Shown here piece by piece: positions 43,101 through 50,542 of a DNA stretch of 64,000 nucleotides. The stretch lies in assembly GCF_900289045.1 (NCBI RefSeq), contig NZ_LT985188.1, positions 992,001-1,056,000 of the forward strand, read 5' to 3'. Origin of the DNA: Micropruina glycogenica (GTDB lineage: Bacteria > Actinomycetota > Actinomycetes > Propionibacteriales > Propionibacteriaceae). The stretch's first letter is position 1. The number at the start of each line of letters is the position of its first letter. The notes below the pieces were generated by a model. That model was not told where the DNA came from, ran no database searches, and saw only the letters and a program-made list of their open reading frames with translations. The translations under genes and the position numbers were made by a program.

Positions 43101-44822
43101 CAGCATCACTGTGACACCCTGATGGTTCGGGGCGCAGTCGCTTGCTTTGGAATACAGACGAGGCTCGCCCAACTTGAGGGATTCGATCGTTTGCATGAGG
43201 CGGCTGACCGCCGGTTCATCTCGATGAAGAGTCCATCCGATCTGTCCCGGGCTCGTCGGTGCGCTCGGATCAACCAGGTGACCCTCGGCCACCCACAGAC
43301 CGATGAGCCACATGAGGTCGGCTGACCACTCAACCAGGCAGGGCAGGCTCCCGCTCGCCGGGCGGGGCGAGCGCACGTCACTCGTGCACATCCGCGTGAA
43401 CGACTGGTCTTCGCCATGAGACAGTGTCCAGCCCCGGGCAACGGCTGCGGCTTCAAGATCAAACGGCGCATAGGTGGGAGGCTCCGCCTGAGGTAGCAGC
43501 AGCCAGTCCCCGGGCTGCACCTGCGATGCCGGCACCCAGCCCTTGGAGTCGACCAAGAACGGATGCTCAGCAGTGGCTCGCACTTCGTTCGTCTGGCCGA
43601 AGGGGTGGATGACGCAAATCTCTTCGTCAACGACCCGCGAAATTACGTCTTCGACCACGGCCGGGCGGCCCTTGAGGTTCCAGGTGCTGACCGACGTGAT
43701 CTCATCACCTACACGAATCGACTCGATCGGCCGCCACGTGCCGTCACCCAGCAACACCTGGGTGCCGGGAGGGAAGCAGTACCCCTTGTCGGTAATGACT
43801 TTGGTCTCGAACTCGGCCTGCTCGGTGGCGTAGCTGGGCACGCCTTCGGGAAAGCGCACCTCGAGCCCGTGGCGCACTTCTTTGGCGAACCACGACTCTT
43901 CGGTTTCGCCGGCTGGCACCGGAAATTGCGCCATGTAGGTGCCGGTGCCCTCGTCGAAGTGGGTTTCGCAGCGTTCGGCGATGGCCAGGGTGTTGTCGCA
44001 CGCCTCGGGCAGTTCGGCCCAGATGCGGCGCATCTCGGCCGGGCTCTTGAGGTAGTAGCCGTTGCCGTCGAACTTGAACCGGTTGGGGGTGTCGCGGTTC
44101 GAGCCCGACGACACGCACAGCAGCGTGTCGTGCGCCTCGGCGTCGTCGGCGTGCACGTAGTGCAGGTCGTTGGTGGCCACCAGCGGCAGCTTGAGGTCTT
44201 TGGCTATGCGCAGCAGGTCGTGCCGCACGCGGCGCTCGATGGCGAGTCCGTGGTCCATCAACTCGACGTAGAAGTTGCCGGCGCCGAAGATGTCGCGAAA
44301 CTCGGCCGCCGAGGCCAGCGCCTGGTCGTACTGGCCCAGACGCAGGTAGGTCTGCACCTCGCCCGAGGGGCACCCGGTGGTGCCGATCAGCCCCGACTTG
44401 TACTCGTGCAGCAGTTCGCGGTCGGCGCGTGGCTTGTAGAAGAAGCCCTCCAGCGAACTGCGCGAGCTGAGCCGAAACAGGTTGTGCATGCCGGCCGAGT
44501 TCTCGGCCCAGATGGTCATGTGGGTGTAGGCGCCCTTCGACGCCACGTCGTCGCCGGTGCCGTCGCCGAACTGCACCCGCTTGCGCTCGCCGCGGGGAGT
44601 CTTGGGTGTGAGGTAGGCCTCGAGGCCGATGATCGGCTTGACCGCGCTGCCCTTGGCCACCTTGTACCACTCGTAGGCGCCGAACAGGTTGCCGTGGTCG
44701 GTCACCGCCAGCGCCGACATGCCCATCTGCTCGCAGCCCTTGACCAGGTCTTTGAGTCGTGCGGCGCCGTCGAGCATCGAGTACTCGCTGTGGCAGTGCA
44801 GATGCACGAACCCATCGGCCAT
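40194..44822 (-). CDS. dnaE: DNA polymerase III alpha subunit, intein-containing precursor
   Basis: The 1542-residue precursor encodes the replicative polymerase. The PHP domain starts at residue 7 (HLHCHSEYS, TDHGN), and the polymerase core includes VGPGRGSGAGS and the catalytic Asp residues in PDFDIDFDE and later VKMDFLGLRNL. Helix-hairpin-helix, OB-fold (TTSIAGMITQVTRKQTKTGD, cited in full at 20) and C-terminal regions are complete. The frame is interrupted in phase by an intein at residues 349-720, between KGY and CGYFLVVADFI. After splicing the protein is 1170 residues, normal for DnaE1. The start is the ATG at 44822 (MADGFVHLHCH). Confidence 0.96.
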   Translation of the reverse strand: MADGFVHLHCHSEYSMLDGAARLKDLVKGCEQMGMSALAVTDHGNLFGAYEWYKVAKGSAVKPIIGLEAYLTPKTPRGERKRVQFGDGTGDDVASKGAYTHMTIWAENSAGMHNLFRLSSRSSLEGFFYKPRADRELLHEYKSGLIGTTGCPSGEVQTYLRLGQYDQALASAAEFRDIFGAGNFYVELMDHGLAIERRVRHDLLRIAKDLKLPLVATNDLHYVHADDAEAHDTLLCVSSGSNRDTPNRFKFDGNGYYLKSPAEMRRIWAELPEACDNTLAIAERCETHFDEGTGTYMAQFPVPAGETEESWFAKEVRHGLEVRFPEGVPSYATEQAEFETKVITDKGYCFPPGTQVLLGDGTWRPIESIRVGDEITSVSTWNLKGRPAVVEDVISRVVDEEICVIHPFGQTNEVRATAEHPFLVDSKGWVPASQVQPGDWLLLPQAEPPTYAPFDLEAAAVARGWTLSHGEDQSFTRMCTSDVRSPRPASGSLPCLVEWSADLMWLIGLWVAEGHLVDPSAPTSPGQIGWTLHRDEPAVSRLMQTIESLKLGEPRLYSKASDCAPNHQGVTVMLTNHPLALLLQELVGCGVRNKKLHPWISSLPESGIRSFISGWLEGDGHADRTRVGITTVNDVLARQLRSLLLSIGQWAVVDRSPSQKTWKVQWIPTRTKAPYNARHVDGRWWVRVRATARQAYQGTVHNLTVSGDHTYVAEGIAVHNCGYFLVVADFINWAKNNGIRVGPGRGSGAGSMCAYALRITDLDPVPHGLIFERFLNPERPSMPDFDIDFDERRRGEVIRYVTEKYGDDHVCQIVTYGTIKAKQAIKDAGRVLGKPFGLGEKITKAYTPPVMGKDVPLPEVFNPQHARYAEGGEFRALYESDPEVQEVVDTARGIEGLKRQWGVHAAGVIMSSAPLLDVIPVMKREADGQIITQFDYPSCEALGLVKMDFLGLRNLTILDDALANVKANRGVDLDLDALSKNPTDPSTYQLLATGDTLGIFQLDGGGMRVLLRQMQPDNFEDISAALALYRPGPMGANSHTNYALRKTGKQPITAIHPELAEPLAEILDLTYGLIVYQEQVQQIAVKVANYTLGAADELRRAMGKKKKEVLEKEYDRFAAGMTANGYSAGAIKSLWDILVPFSDYAFNKAHTAAYGLISYWTAYLKANYPAEYMAALLQSVKDDKDKSAVYLAECRRMGIKVLPPDVNESDGMFTPVGTDIRYGLGAIRNVGDNVVNGIVAGRDEHGKAHDFNEFLSNVPLVVCNKRVIESLIKAGAFDSLGHTRRSLMECYEQKVDEVIDLKRNQANGQDDLFGDAGDGEALVSSPIPQVDEWDKRVRLAFEREMLGLYVSDHPLLGLEHVLLANRDHSIGALVAEDGPRDITTSIAGMITQVTRKQTKTGDLWAIVTVEDLEASIEVLLFPKAYQLVALQLATDTIVRIKGKLVGKDEGVELRGTDVSFPDVSEGPTGPVVISLPAARCTPAVVQQLRTVLTNHPGATEVRVRLTTSSNRTTVWKLEETLRVMPSPPLMADLKALLGPSCV
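42663..43778 (-). mobile_element. Intein with LAGLIDADG homing endonuclease in DnaE
   Basis: The 372-residue insertion starts at Cys349 of the precursor (CFPPGTQVLLGDGTWRPIES, block A). It has the block B motif ATAEHPFLV (intein residues 68-76), block F VHNLTVSGDHTYV (352-364) and ends in AVHN, followed by Cys+1. Thus all splicing nucleophiles (Cys1, Asn372, Cys+1, the penultimate His and the block-B His) are present. The two DOD endonuclease helices are LIGLWVAEG (158-166) and FISGWLEGDG (263-272), both with their acidic residue. The DNA is visibly less GC-rich than the flanks, supporting horizontal arrival. Confidence 0.95.
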
Positions 44823-45028
44823 CGGGTGTTTCGACCTCCAAAGACGTGGTGGACGCACGGCGGATCGCCAGGGGGAAGTCCAGCGGAGAGCCCCACCCTA
44901 ACCCCACGTCCGACAGGTTCCAGGCGACACTCGCGACGACGGTCGTCCGGTCGGCGTGTCGCACCGCCCGAGAAATCGACCTTACTGATCCAGCCGACCC
45001 AGGGCTCGGAGCTACCGACGAGAGGAGG

Positions 45029-45394
45029 CTATCCAGTGTCCTGATCCAACCCCCTGTCTTCCCAGGTGGCGTAGCTTCCGCCGTCCCACGTCCACTCCAC
45101 GCGCCCATTGCAGCTACGTCCGAGTGCGATCGCACCCGCTGTGGACAGGTACGCGCCATTCCGTCGCGCCTCGGGTCGCCTGAGAACATCGGCCAACTCG
45201 GCACGGGTCCCAGACAGAACGTGACCAGTCCACCCGGCGATCTCGGCGGTTGTGAGGCCGCCCGGATCCACGAGAAAAAGTCCGATGTGCTTGCCCGTCA
45301 AAGCGCCCCCAAAGTCGGTAGTGCGTTCAGCCCAAGTGATACGCAGTGCTTTCGAAGTACCTACAAATGGGCACGCTGGCCACCCTGCACGCAT
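45029..45394 (-). pseudogene. Internally deleted GIY-YIG/DUF4357 protein remnant
   Basis: The frame joins two ends of a longer protein family. The first part, KHIGLFLVDPGGLTTAEIAG followed by WTGHVLSGTRAELADVLRRP, matches the N-terminus of GIY-YIG/DUF4357 proteins (about 300 residues). It then jumps after RRNGAYL to STAGAIALGRSCNGRVEW and GGSYATWEDRGLD, which match their C-terminal DUF4357 domain. The catalytic GIY-YIG core in between is missing, in frame. The start may be the ATG at 45394 or, more like the family, the TTG at 45301. It sits 25 bases after the beta-lactamase-family gene. It could be a remnant or a small retained protein. Confidence 0.5.
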
Positions 45395-45419
45395 TGGCGA
45401 GGCGACAAGGGCTACCCGT

Positions 45420-46673
45420 TCAGTCGACCACCGCCGCGGTGGCTGCCGCGACCATGCGCAGGTTGTGCGGCAGCGCACCGTCGAAGCCCGGGGTGCTCAT
45501 GGTCATGATCACCGTGTCGAGCCGCGGGTTGTTGACGAACTTGGTGCTGAAGAAGCCCTGCCACGAGTACGCGCCCGGCCCGCCCAGGTAGTGGATCGAA
45601 CCGGCGGGCGCATTCTCACCCTGCTGAATGTCGACCATGTAGCCCCACTTGTTCTGGGTCAGTTGCCAGTTGGTGAGCTCGCCGATCTGGTTGATGGTCA
45701 TCAGCCGCACCGACGCAGGGCTGAGCACCCGCACACCGTCCAACTCGCCACCGTTGAGCAGCATCTGGGCGAACCTGAAGTAGTCGGCGGTGGTGCCGTG
45801 CAGGCCGCCCGCGCCGCTGAACAGGGTCTTGTCGTGGCTGAACGTGTACTGCGGGCCCAGCATGCCCAGCCCCAACGGCGAGGCCTCGGTCTGCTTCTCG
45901 TCGCGGCCGGCCCAATACACCGCAGCGATGCGGTGCCATTGGTTTTCGGGCGGAAAGAACCAGATCTCGTTCATGCCCAGCGGCGTGAAGATGTTGTCAC
46001 GCAGGTAGCTGTCGAAGTCCTGGCCCGACACCACCTCGACCAGCCGGCACAACACGTCGACGCTGTTGTTGGAGTAGTCGAACATGGTGCCCGGGTCGGC
46101 GATCAGCGGCAGTGAGGCGATCAGCTCGACGTTGCGCTCCAGCGTGGTGGGCGGGGTGTTCAGGTCGTCGACCAGGCCGGCCTCGTGGTACAGCTTCGGC
46201 ACCACGTGATAGATCGGCGGCTCGAACAGGCCGTGCCACCAGGTGTTGGTCATGCCCGCGGTCATGGTGAGCAGGTCGTGAATGGTGATCGGACGCTCGG
46301 CGGTGCGCAACTGGGTGACCGCCCAGTCCTTCACCACCGCCACCTTGGTGTCGGCGAAGGCGGGCAGGTAGGTGGCGATCGGTTCGTGCAGCGCGATCAG
46401 GCCGCGTTCGAACAGTTGCAGCACGGCGACGGCGGCTACCACCTTGGTCATCGAGGCGAGCCGAAAGATCGAGTCGGTGGCCATCTCGACGCCCTCGTCG
46501 GCCTTGCCGAACGCCTTGAAGTAGCAGACCTTGCCGTGCCTGGCCATCAGCACCACCGAGCCCTGGTAGGCGTTCTCGGCCAGGTAGCGGCGCTGCAGGG
46601 CGTCGATGTTGGCCAGGTAGTCGGCGCTGACGCCGACCTCGGCGGGGTCGACCTGGGTGTACGCGGCAGTCAT
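45420..46673 (-). CDS. Serine hydrolase of the beta-lactamase (class C/EstB) family
   Basis: This 417-residue protein has the penicillin-binding fold. The catalytic SMTK is at residues 74-77, the tyrosine motif is YSN in MFDYSNNSVDVLCRL, and the third motif appears as GGPGAYSWQG instead of KTG, as in esterases. There is no signal peptide, so it is cytoplasmic and more likely an esterase or peptidase than a drug-resistance enzyme. The ribosome site GAGAGGA precedes the ATG at 46673. It is followed on the same strand by the GIY-YIG remnant. Confidence 0.88.
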   Translation of the reverse strand: MTAAYTQVDPAEVGVSADYLANIDALQRRYLAENAYQGSVVLMARHGKVCYFKAFGKADEGVEMATDSIFRLASMTKVVAAVAVLQLFERGLIALHEPIATYLPAFADTKVAVVKDWAVTQLRTAERPITIHDLLTMTAGMTNTWWHGLFEPPIYHVVPKLYHEAGLVDDLNTPPTTLERNVELIASLPLIADPGTMFDYSNNSVDVLCRLVEVVSGQDFDSYLRDNIFTPLGMNEIWFFPPENQWHRIAAVYWAGRDEKQTEASPLGLGMLGPQYTFSHDKTLFSGAGGLHGTTADYFRFAQMLLNGGELDGVRVLSPASVRLMTINQIGELTNWQLTQNKWGYMVDIQQGENAPAGSIHYLGGPGAYSWQGFFSTKFVNNPRLDTVIMTMSTPGFDGALPHNLRMVAAATAAVVD

Positions 46674-46748
46674 CGCAGATCCTCTCTGGGGTCCGGCCAC
46701 CCGCGCAGTCACCTCGTTGTGCTGCCCGGCCGGAACAACGCTTCGAGA

Positions 46749-47467
46749 CTATGCCGCGGCGTCGTCCGCCGAAAGCACCCGTCCGTGGTCGCCGTCGACG
46801 ATCACGCGGGCGCCGGTCGTGAGCGCGGTGGTGCCGTCGCCAGTGCCCATCACCGCCGGAATGCCGTACTCGCGGGCCACGATCGCCGCGTGCGACGCCA
46901 GTCCCCCGTGGTCGACCACCACGGCCGAGGCCCGGGTGAACAGCGGCGTCCAGGCCGGGTTGGTGGCCGGGCAGACGAGCACCTCGCCGGGCTGCAGGTC
47001 GCTGAACTCGGCCGGCCCGCGAATGACTCGGACGGCTCCCGCGGCCCGTCCCCCGCCCCCGGCCGCGCCGGTGACCAGAGCCTCGGCGTCGTCGCGGCGC
47101 GGGTACAGGGTGGTCGTGGCGATCAGCGAGACCCGGCGAGTCGCTGCCAGGCAGCCTTGCGCCGCTCGACGCTGGCCCGCAGGGCAGCACCCCCGGACGG
47201 CGTCGCACCCGGGTCGGGCAGCGCCTGCAGTTCGGGCCAGGTGAGAAACCACACGTCGTCGGCGGTGTCGATCAGCTGCGCCGCGGCCAGTCGCCGGCCC
47301 GCTTCGAGCACCGCGTGGCGCACCGGCGGCATCGCCCGGCTGCGTTCGAAATGGGTGTCTTCGCGCACCTGAACGCCCGCGGATGCACGCGTGACCAGCC
47401 GCCGCACCGCGTTCTCGGCGCGCAGCCTGCGCACCAGCGGGTCTGCGAGCAGCGTCGCCAGGCGCAA
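46749..47467 (-). pseudogene. PEP-utilising enzyme remnant, 5'-truncated and frameshifted
   Basis: Two frames together encode the C-terminal third of a PEP-utilising phosphotransferase (PEP synthase/rifampin phosphotransferase-like). The upstream frame (47467 to 47123) reads VREDTHFERSRAMPPVRHAV and DDVWFLTWPELQALP. It then runs into a stop near 47123, while another frame continues TTTLYPRRDDAEALVTGAAG and the mobile phosphohistidine domain DHGGLASHAAIVAREYGIPAV. The shift is at about 47125-47135. The N-terminal ATP-grasp domain is absent, and a REP unit lies directly upstream. It is therefore a decayed gene; a sequencing error would repair only the frameshift. Confidence 0.75.
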
Positions 47468-47500
47468 CCGTTCAGACGTGACTGACGCGGCGGGCTACGG

Positions 47501-47527
47501 GGGATCCCTGCCTTCGCCGGGATGACG
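47501..47527. repeat. REP-like unit (partly degenerate)
   Basis: GGGATCCCTGCCTTCGCCGGGATGACG resembles the REP units elsewhere; it is 27 bases, so I quote only the ends GGGATCCC and GGGATGACG. It borders the truncated end of the PEP-enzyme remnant. Confidence 0.6.
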
Positions 47528-47568
47528 GAGACCCCCATCTCGACGCATGCACGCACCTCGTTCGCGGC

Positions 47569-48714
47569 CTACTGGCCGAGACCGTCCAGCGCCTGTTCGA
47601 GATCGGCCCAGAGGTCGTCCACCGATTCCAGCCCGACAGAGAGGCGCACCAGGTTCTTGGGCACTGTTTCGGGCTCGCCCGGTATGCGCCGGCGCCGCTC
47701 GATGAGCGATTCGACTCCGCCCAAACTGGTGGCCGGCACCCAGAGCCGCACCCCTTGCACCAGCTCGTCCGCCGCATGCACGCCACCGGCCAGCTCGATC
47801 GACAGCATGGCGCCGAAGCCGCGCATCTGGGCCCTGGCGCGTTCGTGACCGGGGTCGCTGGCCAGGCCCGGGTAGCGCACCAGGCTGATGGCGGGGTGTT
47901 CGTGCAGGCGTTTCGCCAGCACGCCGGCGGTGGCCTGTTGGCGCTCGACGCGCACCGCCAGGGTGCGTAGGCCGCGCAGGGCCAGCCAGGCCTCCATCGG
48001 GCCCAGAATCGCGCCGTGCAGCCCCCGGTAGGAGCGCAGCTGCTGCAGCAGTGCCTCGTCGGCGGCCACCAGCACGCCCAGAACCACGTCGGAATGCCCG
48101 GCCAGGTACTTGGTGCCCGAGTGCATCACCACCGACGCTCCGAGCGCCAGCGGGTTCTGCAGCAGCGGCGTGGCGAAGGTGTTGTCGACCGCGACCTTCG
48201 CGCCGGCCGCCCGGGCCGCCTCGCACAGCGCCGGCAGGTCGGCCACCTGCAGCAGCGGGTTGGTCGGCGACTCCATGATCAGCCAATCGGCGCCGGGCAG
48301 TTCGGCGACCACAGCGTCGGTGTCGCTGATGTCGACCAGGGTGAGCGAGAACCGTCCAGCTGTGGACAACTGGCCGGCCAGCGACAGCATCGAGCCGTAG
48401 CACGAGTCGGCCATCACCACCCGGCCGCCGGCGGGCACCAGGTCGAAGAGCGCCGCGCCGGCACCCATGCCTGAGGCGAAGCACAGTGCCGTGCCGCCTT
48501 CCAGAGCGCCGACGGCGGCTTCGAGGTCGCGCCAGTTCGCGTTGTTCATGCGTGTATAGACGCCTGCATCGGTGCCGCCGAACGGCTCCCACGAGCGGTA
48601 GGTGCTGGTGAGTTCGATCGCCGGGCTCACCGGCGCCCCCGCCTCATGCGGGGGACGTCCCGCCACCACCGCCATCGTCTCGACCGACCAGGGTTGCCCA
48701 CTCATGGTGTTCAT
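47569..48714 (-). CDS. Transsulfuration PLP enzyme (cystathionine gamma-synthase/lyase family)
   Basis: This 381-residue Cys/Met-metabolism enzyme of fold type I has the PLP-binding lysine in MHSGTKYLAGHSD, the family pieces TSTYRSWEPF and YTRMNNANWRDLEAAVGALEGG (first 10 residues typical), and the C-terminal SLGGVESLIERR. It could act as cystathionine gamma-synthase, gamma-lyase or methionine gamma-lyase; the sequence alone does not decide. The ATG at 48714 is chosen over one at 48705, and the longer frame to 48888 is repeat sequence. The gene is framed on both sides by REP units. Confidence 0.85.
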   Translation of the reverse strand: MNTMSGQPWSVETMAVVAGRPPHEAGAPVSPAIELTSTYRSWEPFGGTDAGVYTRMNNANWRDLEAAVGALEGGTALCFASGMGAGAALFDLVPAGGRVVMADSCYGSMLSLAGQLSTAGRFSLTLVDISDTDAVVAELPGADWLIMESPTNPLLQVADLPALCEAARAAGAKVAVDNTFATPLLQNPLALGASVVMHSGTKYLAGHSDVVLGVLVAADEALLQQLRSYRGLHGAILGPMEAWLALRGLRTLAVRVERQQATAGVLAKRLHEHPAISLVRYPGLASDPGHERARAQMRGFGAMLSIELAGGVHAADELVQGVRLWVPATSLGGVESLIERRRRIPGEPETVPKNLVRLSVGLESVDDLWADLEQALDGLGQ

Positions 48715-48765
48715 CGAAGCAGAAGCGGACGGCACTGGTGGCGCTCGCTCGATGGGCGGCAGTTT

Positions 48766-48910
48766 GAGATCCCGGCGTGCGCCGGGATGACGGTTGGCGG
48801 GAGTGGCCCGGGCTCGATGGGCGACGGTCTTGAGATTCGCGTGTGCACCGTCGGAAACGGCGACCGGAAGACGAGCCTCACCCGTCATCCCGGCGAAGGC
48901 CGGGATCTCA
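48766..48910. repeat. Pair of REP-like units, tail-to-tail
   Basis: A unit at 48766-48793 (GAGATCCCGGCG, GCGCCGGGATGACG) and an inverted one at 48883-48910 enclose about 90 bases. The second covers the stop codon of the following leftward gene (TGA within TGAGATC). This is the whole 193-base gap. Confidence 0.7.
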
Positions 48911-49891
48911 TCTGTGATCGACGGACTCTCCGTCCCACCAGCGCAGCACCCGCAGCGCGTACAGCGTGAGCCAGGGCGACGGCCGCCCCACCGGCACGTC
49001 GATCACGAACCACTCCTGGCCGGGCAGGTGGTCTTCCTGCAGCCAGGTGCCGTCAGCTTGCCGTCGGCCCCGAACCATCTCGACCGCCTCGGCCAGCCGT
49101 GGGTCGGGCGCGGTGCCGTGCAACTCGGACGCCCGGCGGAAGTAGTCGAGTGCCACCAGCACGTTGTAGCGCCAGCGGAAGGGGTACCCGAACCGGGTGG
49201 CCCACGGCCCGACCTGCTCGCCGGTACTGGCCCGGTTGAGCAGGTGACGCTCCAGCAGGTACTGCTCGCCGCGAGCCCTGATCGCGCTGATGCCCTCGTC
49301 GGCGTCGTGGTGCGCCTGGCGGTAGCGCAGCCCTTCGAGCGCGTTCAGCGTGGAGTGGAACGACGACCGCGTCGAGCCCTCCACCCATTCGCAGTTCCAG
49401 CCGCCGTCGGCGAGCTGATGATCGGCGAACCAGCGCACCAGGCCCGAGACGTCCGCGCCCAGCCAGGTGCCGGTGGCAAGGGTGAAGCCGTTGATGCAGG
49501 CGTCGACCTCACCGGCCCAGTACGGCAGGTCGTCGTAGTCCCAGCGACAGTTGCGGTCGAGCTTCTCGGCCGTGCCGGCCAGCGCCGCCGCGTCCAGACC
49601 CCACTCGCGCAGGGTCTTCAGCGACCACGTGGTGGCCGTCCACGGCTGCCCCTGTTGGCCTTTCACCCAGGCGGTCGGGTGGCCGGCTGCTGGAAAGTAC
49701 GAGCCGCCCGCCCATTGCCCGTCGGGGTCTTGTTCGGCCAGCAGTGCGACGCCCATGCCCTCGGTGGCGACTAACGTGCGAGTGGCGCGCCAGGTGCCTT
49801 CGTCAGCACCCAGCAGGTCGCGCTGCACCTGCCAGCGCAGCGCCGGATCGGTATCCAGCAGCCATCGGGTCAGCTCGTCGGTGTGTTCCAT
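48908..49891 (-). CDS. Alpha/alpha-toroid protein, squalene/terpene-cyclase-like fold
   Basis: This 327-residue protein consists of helical repeats with Trp/Gly-rich turns typical of QW-type toroids: DPDGQWAGGSYFPA, ADGGWNCEWVEG, YPFRWRYNVLVALDYF and RQADGTWLQEDH. The DxDD motif of class II terpene cyclases is not evident, so cyclase activity is doubtful. Similar proteins in actinobacteria are annotated as hypothetical or squalene cyclase. I chose the ATG at 49891 (MEHTDELTRWLL). Cytosolic; function unknown. Confidence 0.7.
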   Translation of the reverse strand: MEHTDELTRWLLDTDPALRWQVQRDLLGADEGTWRATRTLVATEGMGVALLAEQDPDGQWAGGSYFPAAGHPTAWVKGQQGQPWTATTWSLKTLREWGLDAAALAGTAEKLDRNCRWDYDDLPYWAGEVDACINGFTLATGTWLGADVSGLVRWFADHQLADGGWNCEWVEGSTRSSFHSTLNALEGLRYRQAHHDADEGISAIRARGEQYLLERHLLNRASTGEQVGPWATRFGYPFRWRYNVLVALDYFRRASELHGTAPDPRLAEAVEMVRGRRQADGTWLQEDHLPGQEWFVIDVPVGRPSPWLTLYALRVLRWWDGESVDHR

Positions 49892-49930
49892 GCCCGCACG
49901 GTAGGAGGAATTGCGGACGTTGACCATCCG

Positions 49931-50458
49931 CTACAGCAGTTCGACCAGCCTGCGCAGCGTGTTCAGGTTGCGCCCGGTGACCAGCCGTGGCCTGACCAGG
50001 GCGGGCAGCTTCGCCGCGAGCTTGGAGCGTCCGATGCCGTCGACGAAGTCGACCCACACCTCGTGCCCGGCCACCTTCAGCCGTTCGTTGCCGGGCACCT
50101 GCGCCAGCCGGTCCGCCAGCCCGGCGGGCGCGGCACCGTCGAGGAAGTTGATCACCACATGGGCGCCGTCGCCGTCGGGAAACGGGTTGGCGTCCAGCAG
50201 TTTCTGCAGCTGAGTCTTGCTGCGTAGCAGCACCTCGACGGTGAAGCCCGCATCGGCCGCGATCGCCTGTTCGAGCCGTTTGCGCACCCGTTGCTCGGTA
50301 CCGGTGGCGGTGAACACCACGTTGCCCCAGGCCAGCAGGGTGGTCACGTCGGTGAACCCGGCGTCGAGCGCCGACTTCTTGAGCGCCGCCGACTTGAGTG
50401 TGCGGCCACCGACGTTCACCGCCCGCAGCAGACCCGCCCAGCGCTTGCCCTCGCTCAT
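49931..50458 (-). CDS. DUF1697 domain-containing protein
   Basis: This 175-residue protein is a DUF1697 member. The N-terminal block WAGLLRAVNVGGRTLKSAAL, the GFTDVTTLLAWGNVVF segment and the C-terminal KLPALVRPRLVTGRNLNTLRRL (ending in the usual RNWNTxxKL-like RNLNTLRRL) are typical. Members are small cytosolic alpha/beta proteins of unknown function. The ATG at 50458 is the chosen start. It is divergent from the following hypothetical gene. Confidence 0.9.
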   Translation of the reverse strand: MSEGKRWAGLLRAVNVGGRTLKSAALKKSALDAGFTDVTTLLAWGNVVFTATGTEQRVRKRLEQAIAADAGFTVEVLLRSKTQLQKLLDANPFPDGDGAHVVINFLDGAAPAGLADRLAQVPGNERLKVAGHEVWVDFVDGIGRSKLAAKLPALVRPRLVTGRNLNTLRRLVELL

Positions 50459-50542
50459 GGACTCATCGTGAAGGATGGCGCCGACCGATTTCCAGGGTTT
50501 GCCGTCGACGGCGGGCAGTGGTTCCATCGAAGGGGAGGTGCG

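Noticed and set aside
42663-43778. Group I intron or frameshift in dnaE instead of an intein
   Set aside because: The insertion is fully in frame, begins with Cys, ends with His-Asn before Cys and carries both splicing blocks and LAGLIDADG motifs, which fits only an intein.
45252-46115. Plus-strand frame through the beta-lactamase-family gene
   Set aside because: Antisense shadow; the minus strand encodes SMTK and YSN catalytic motifs.
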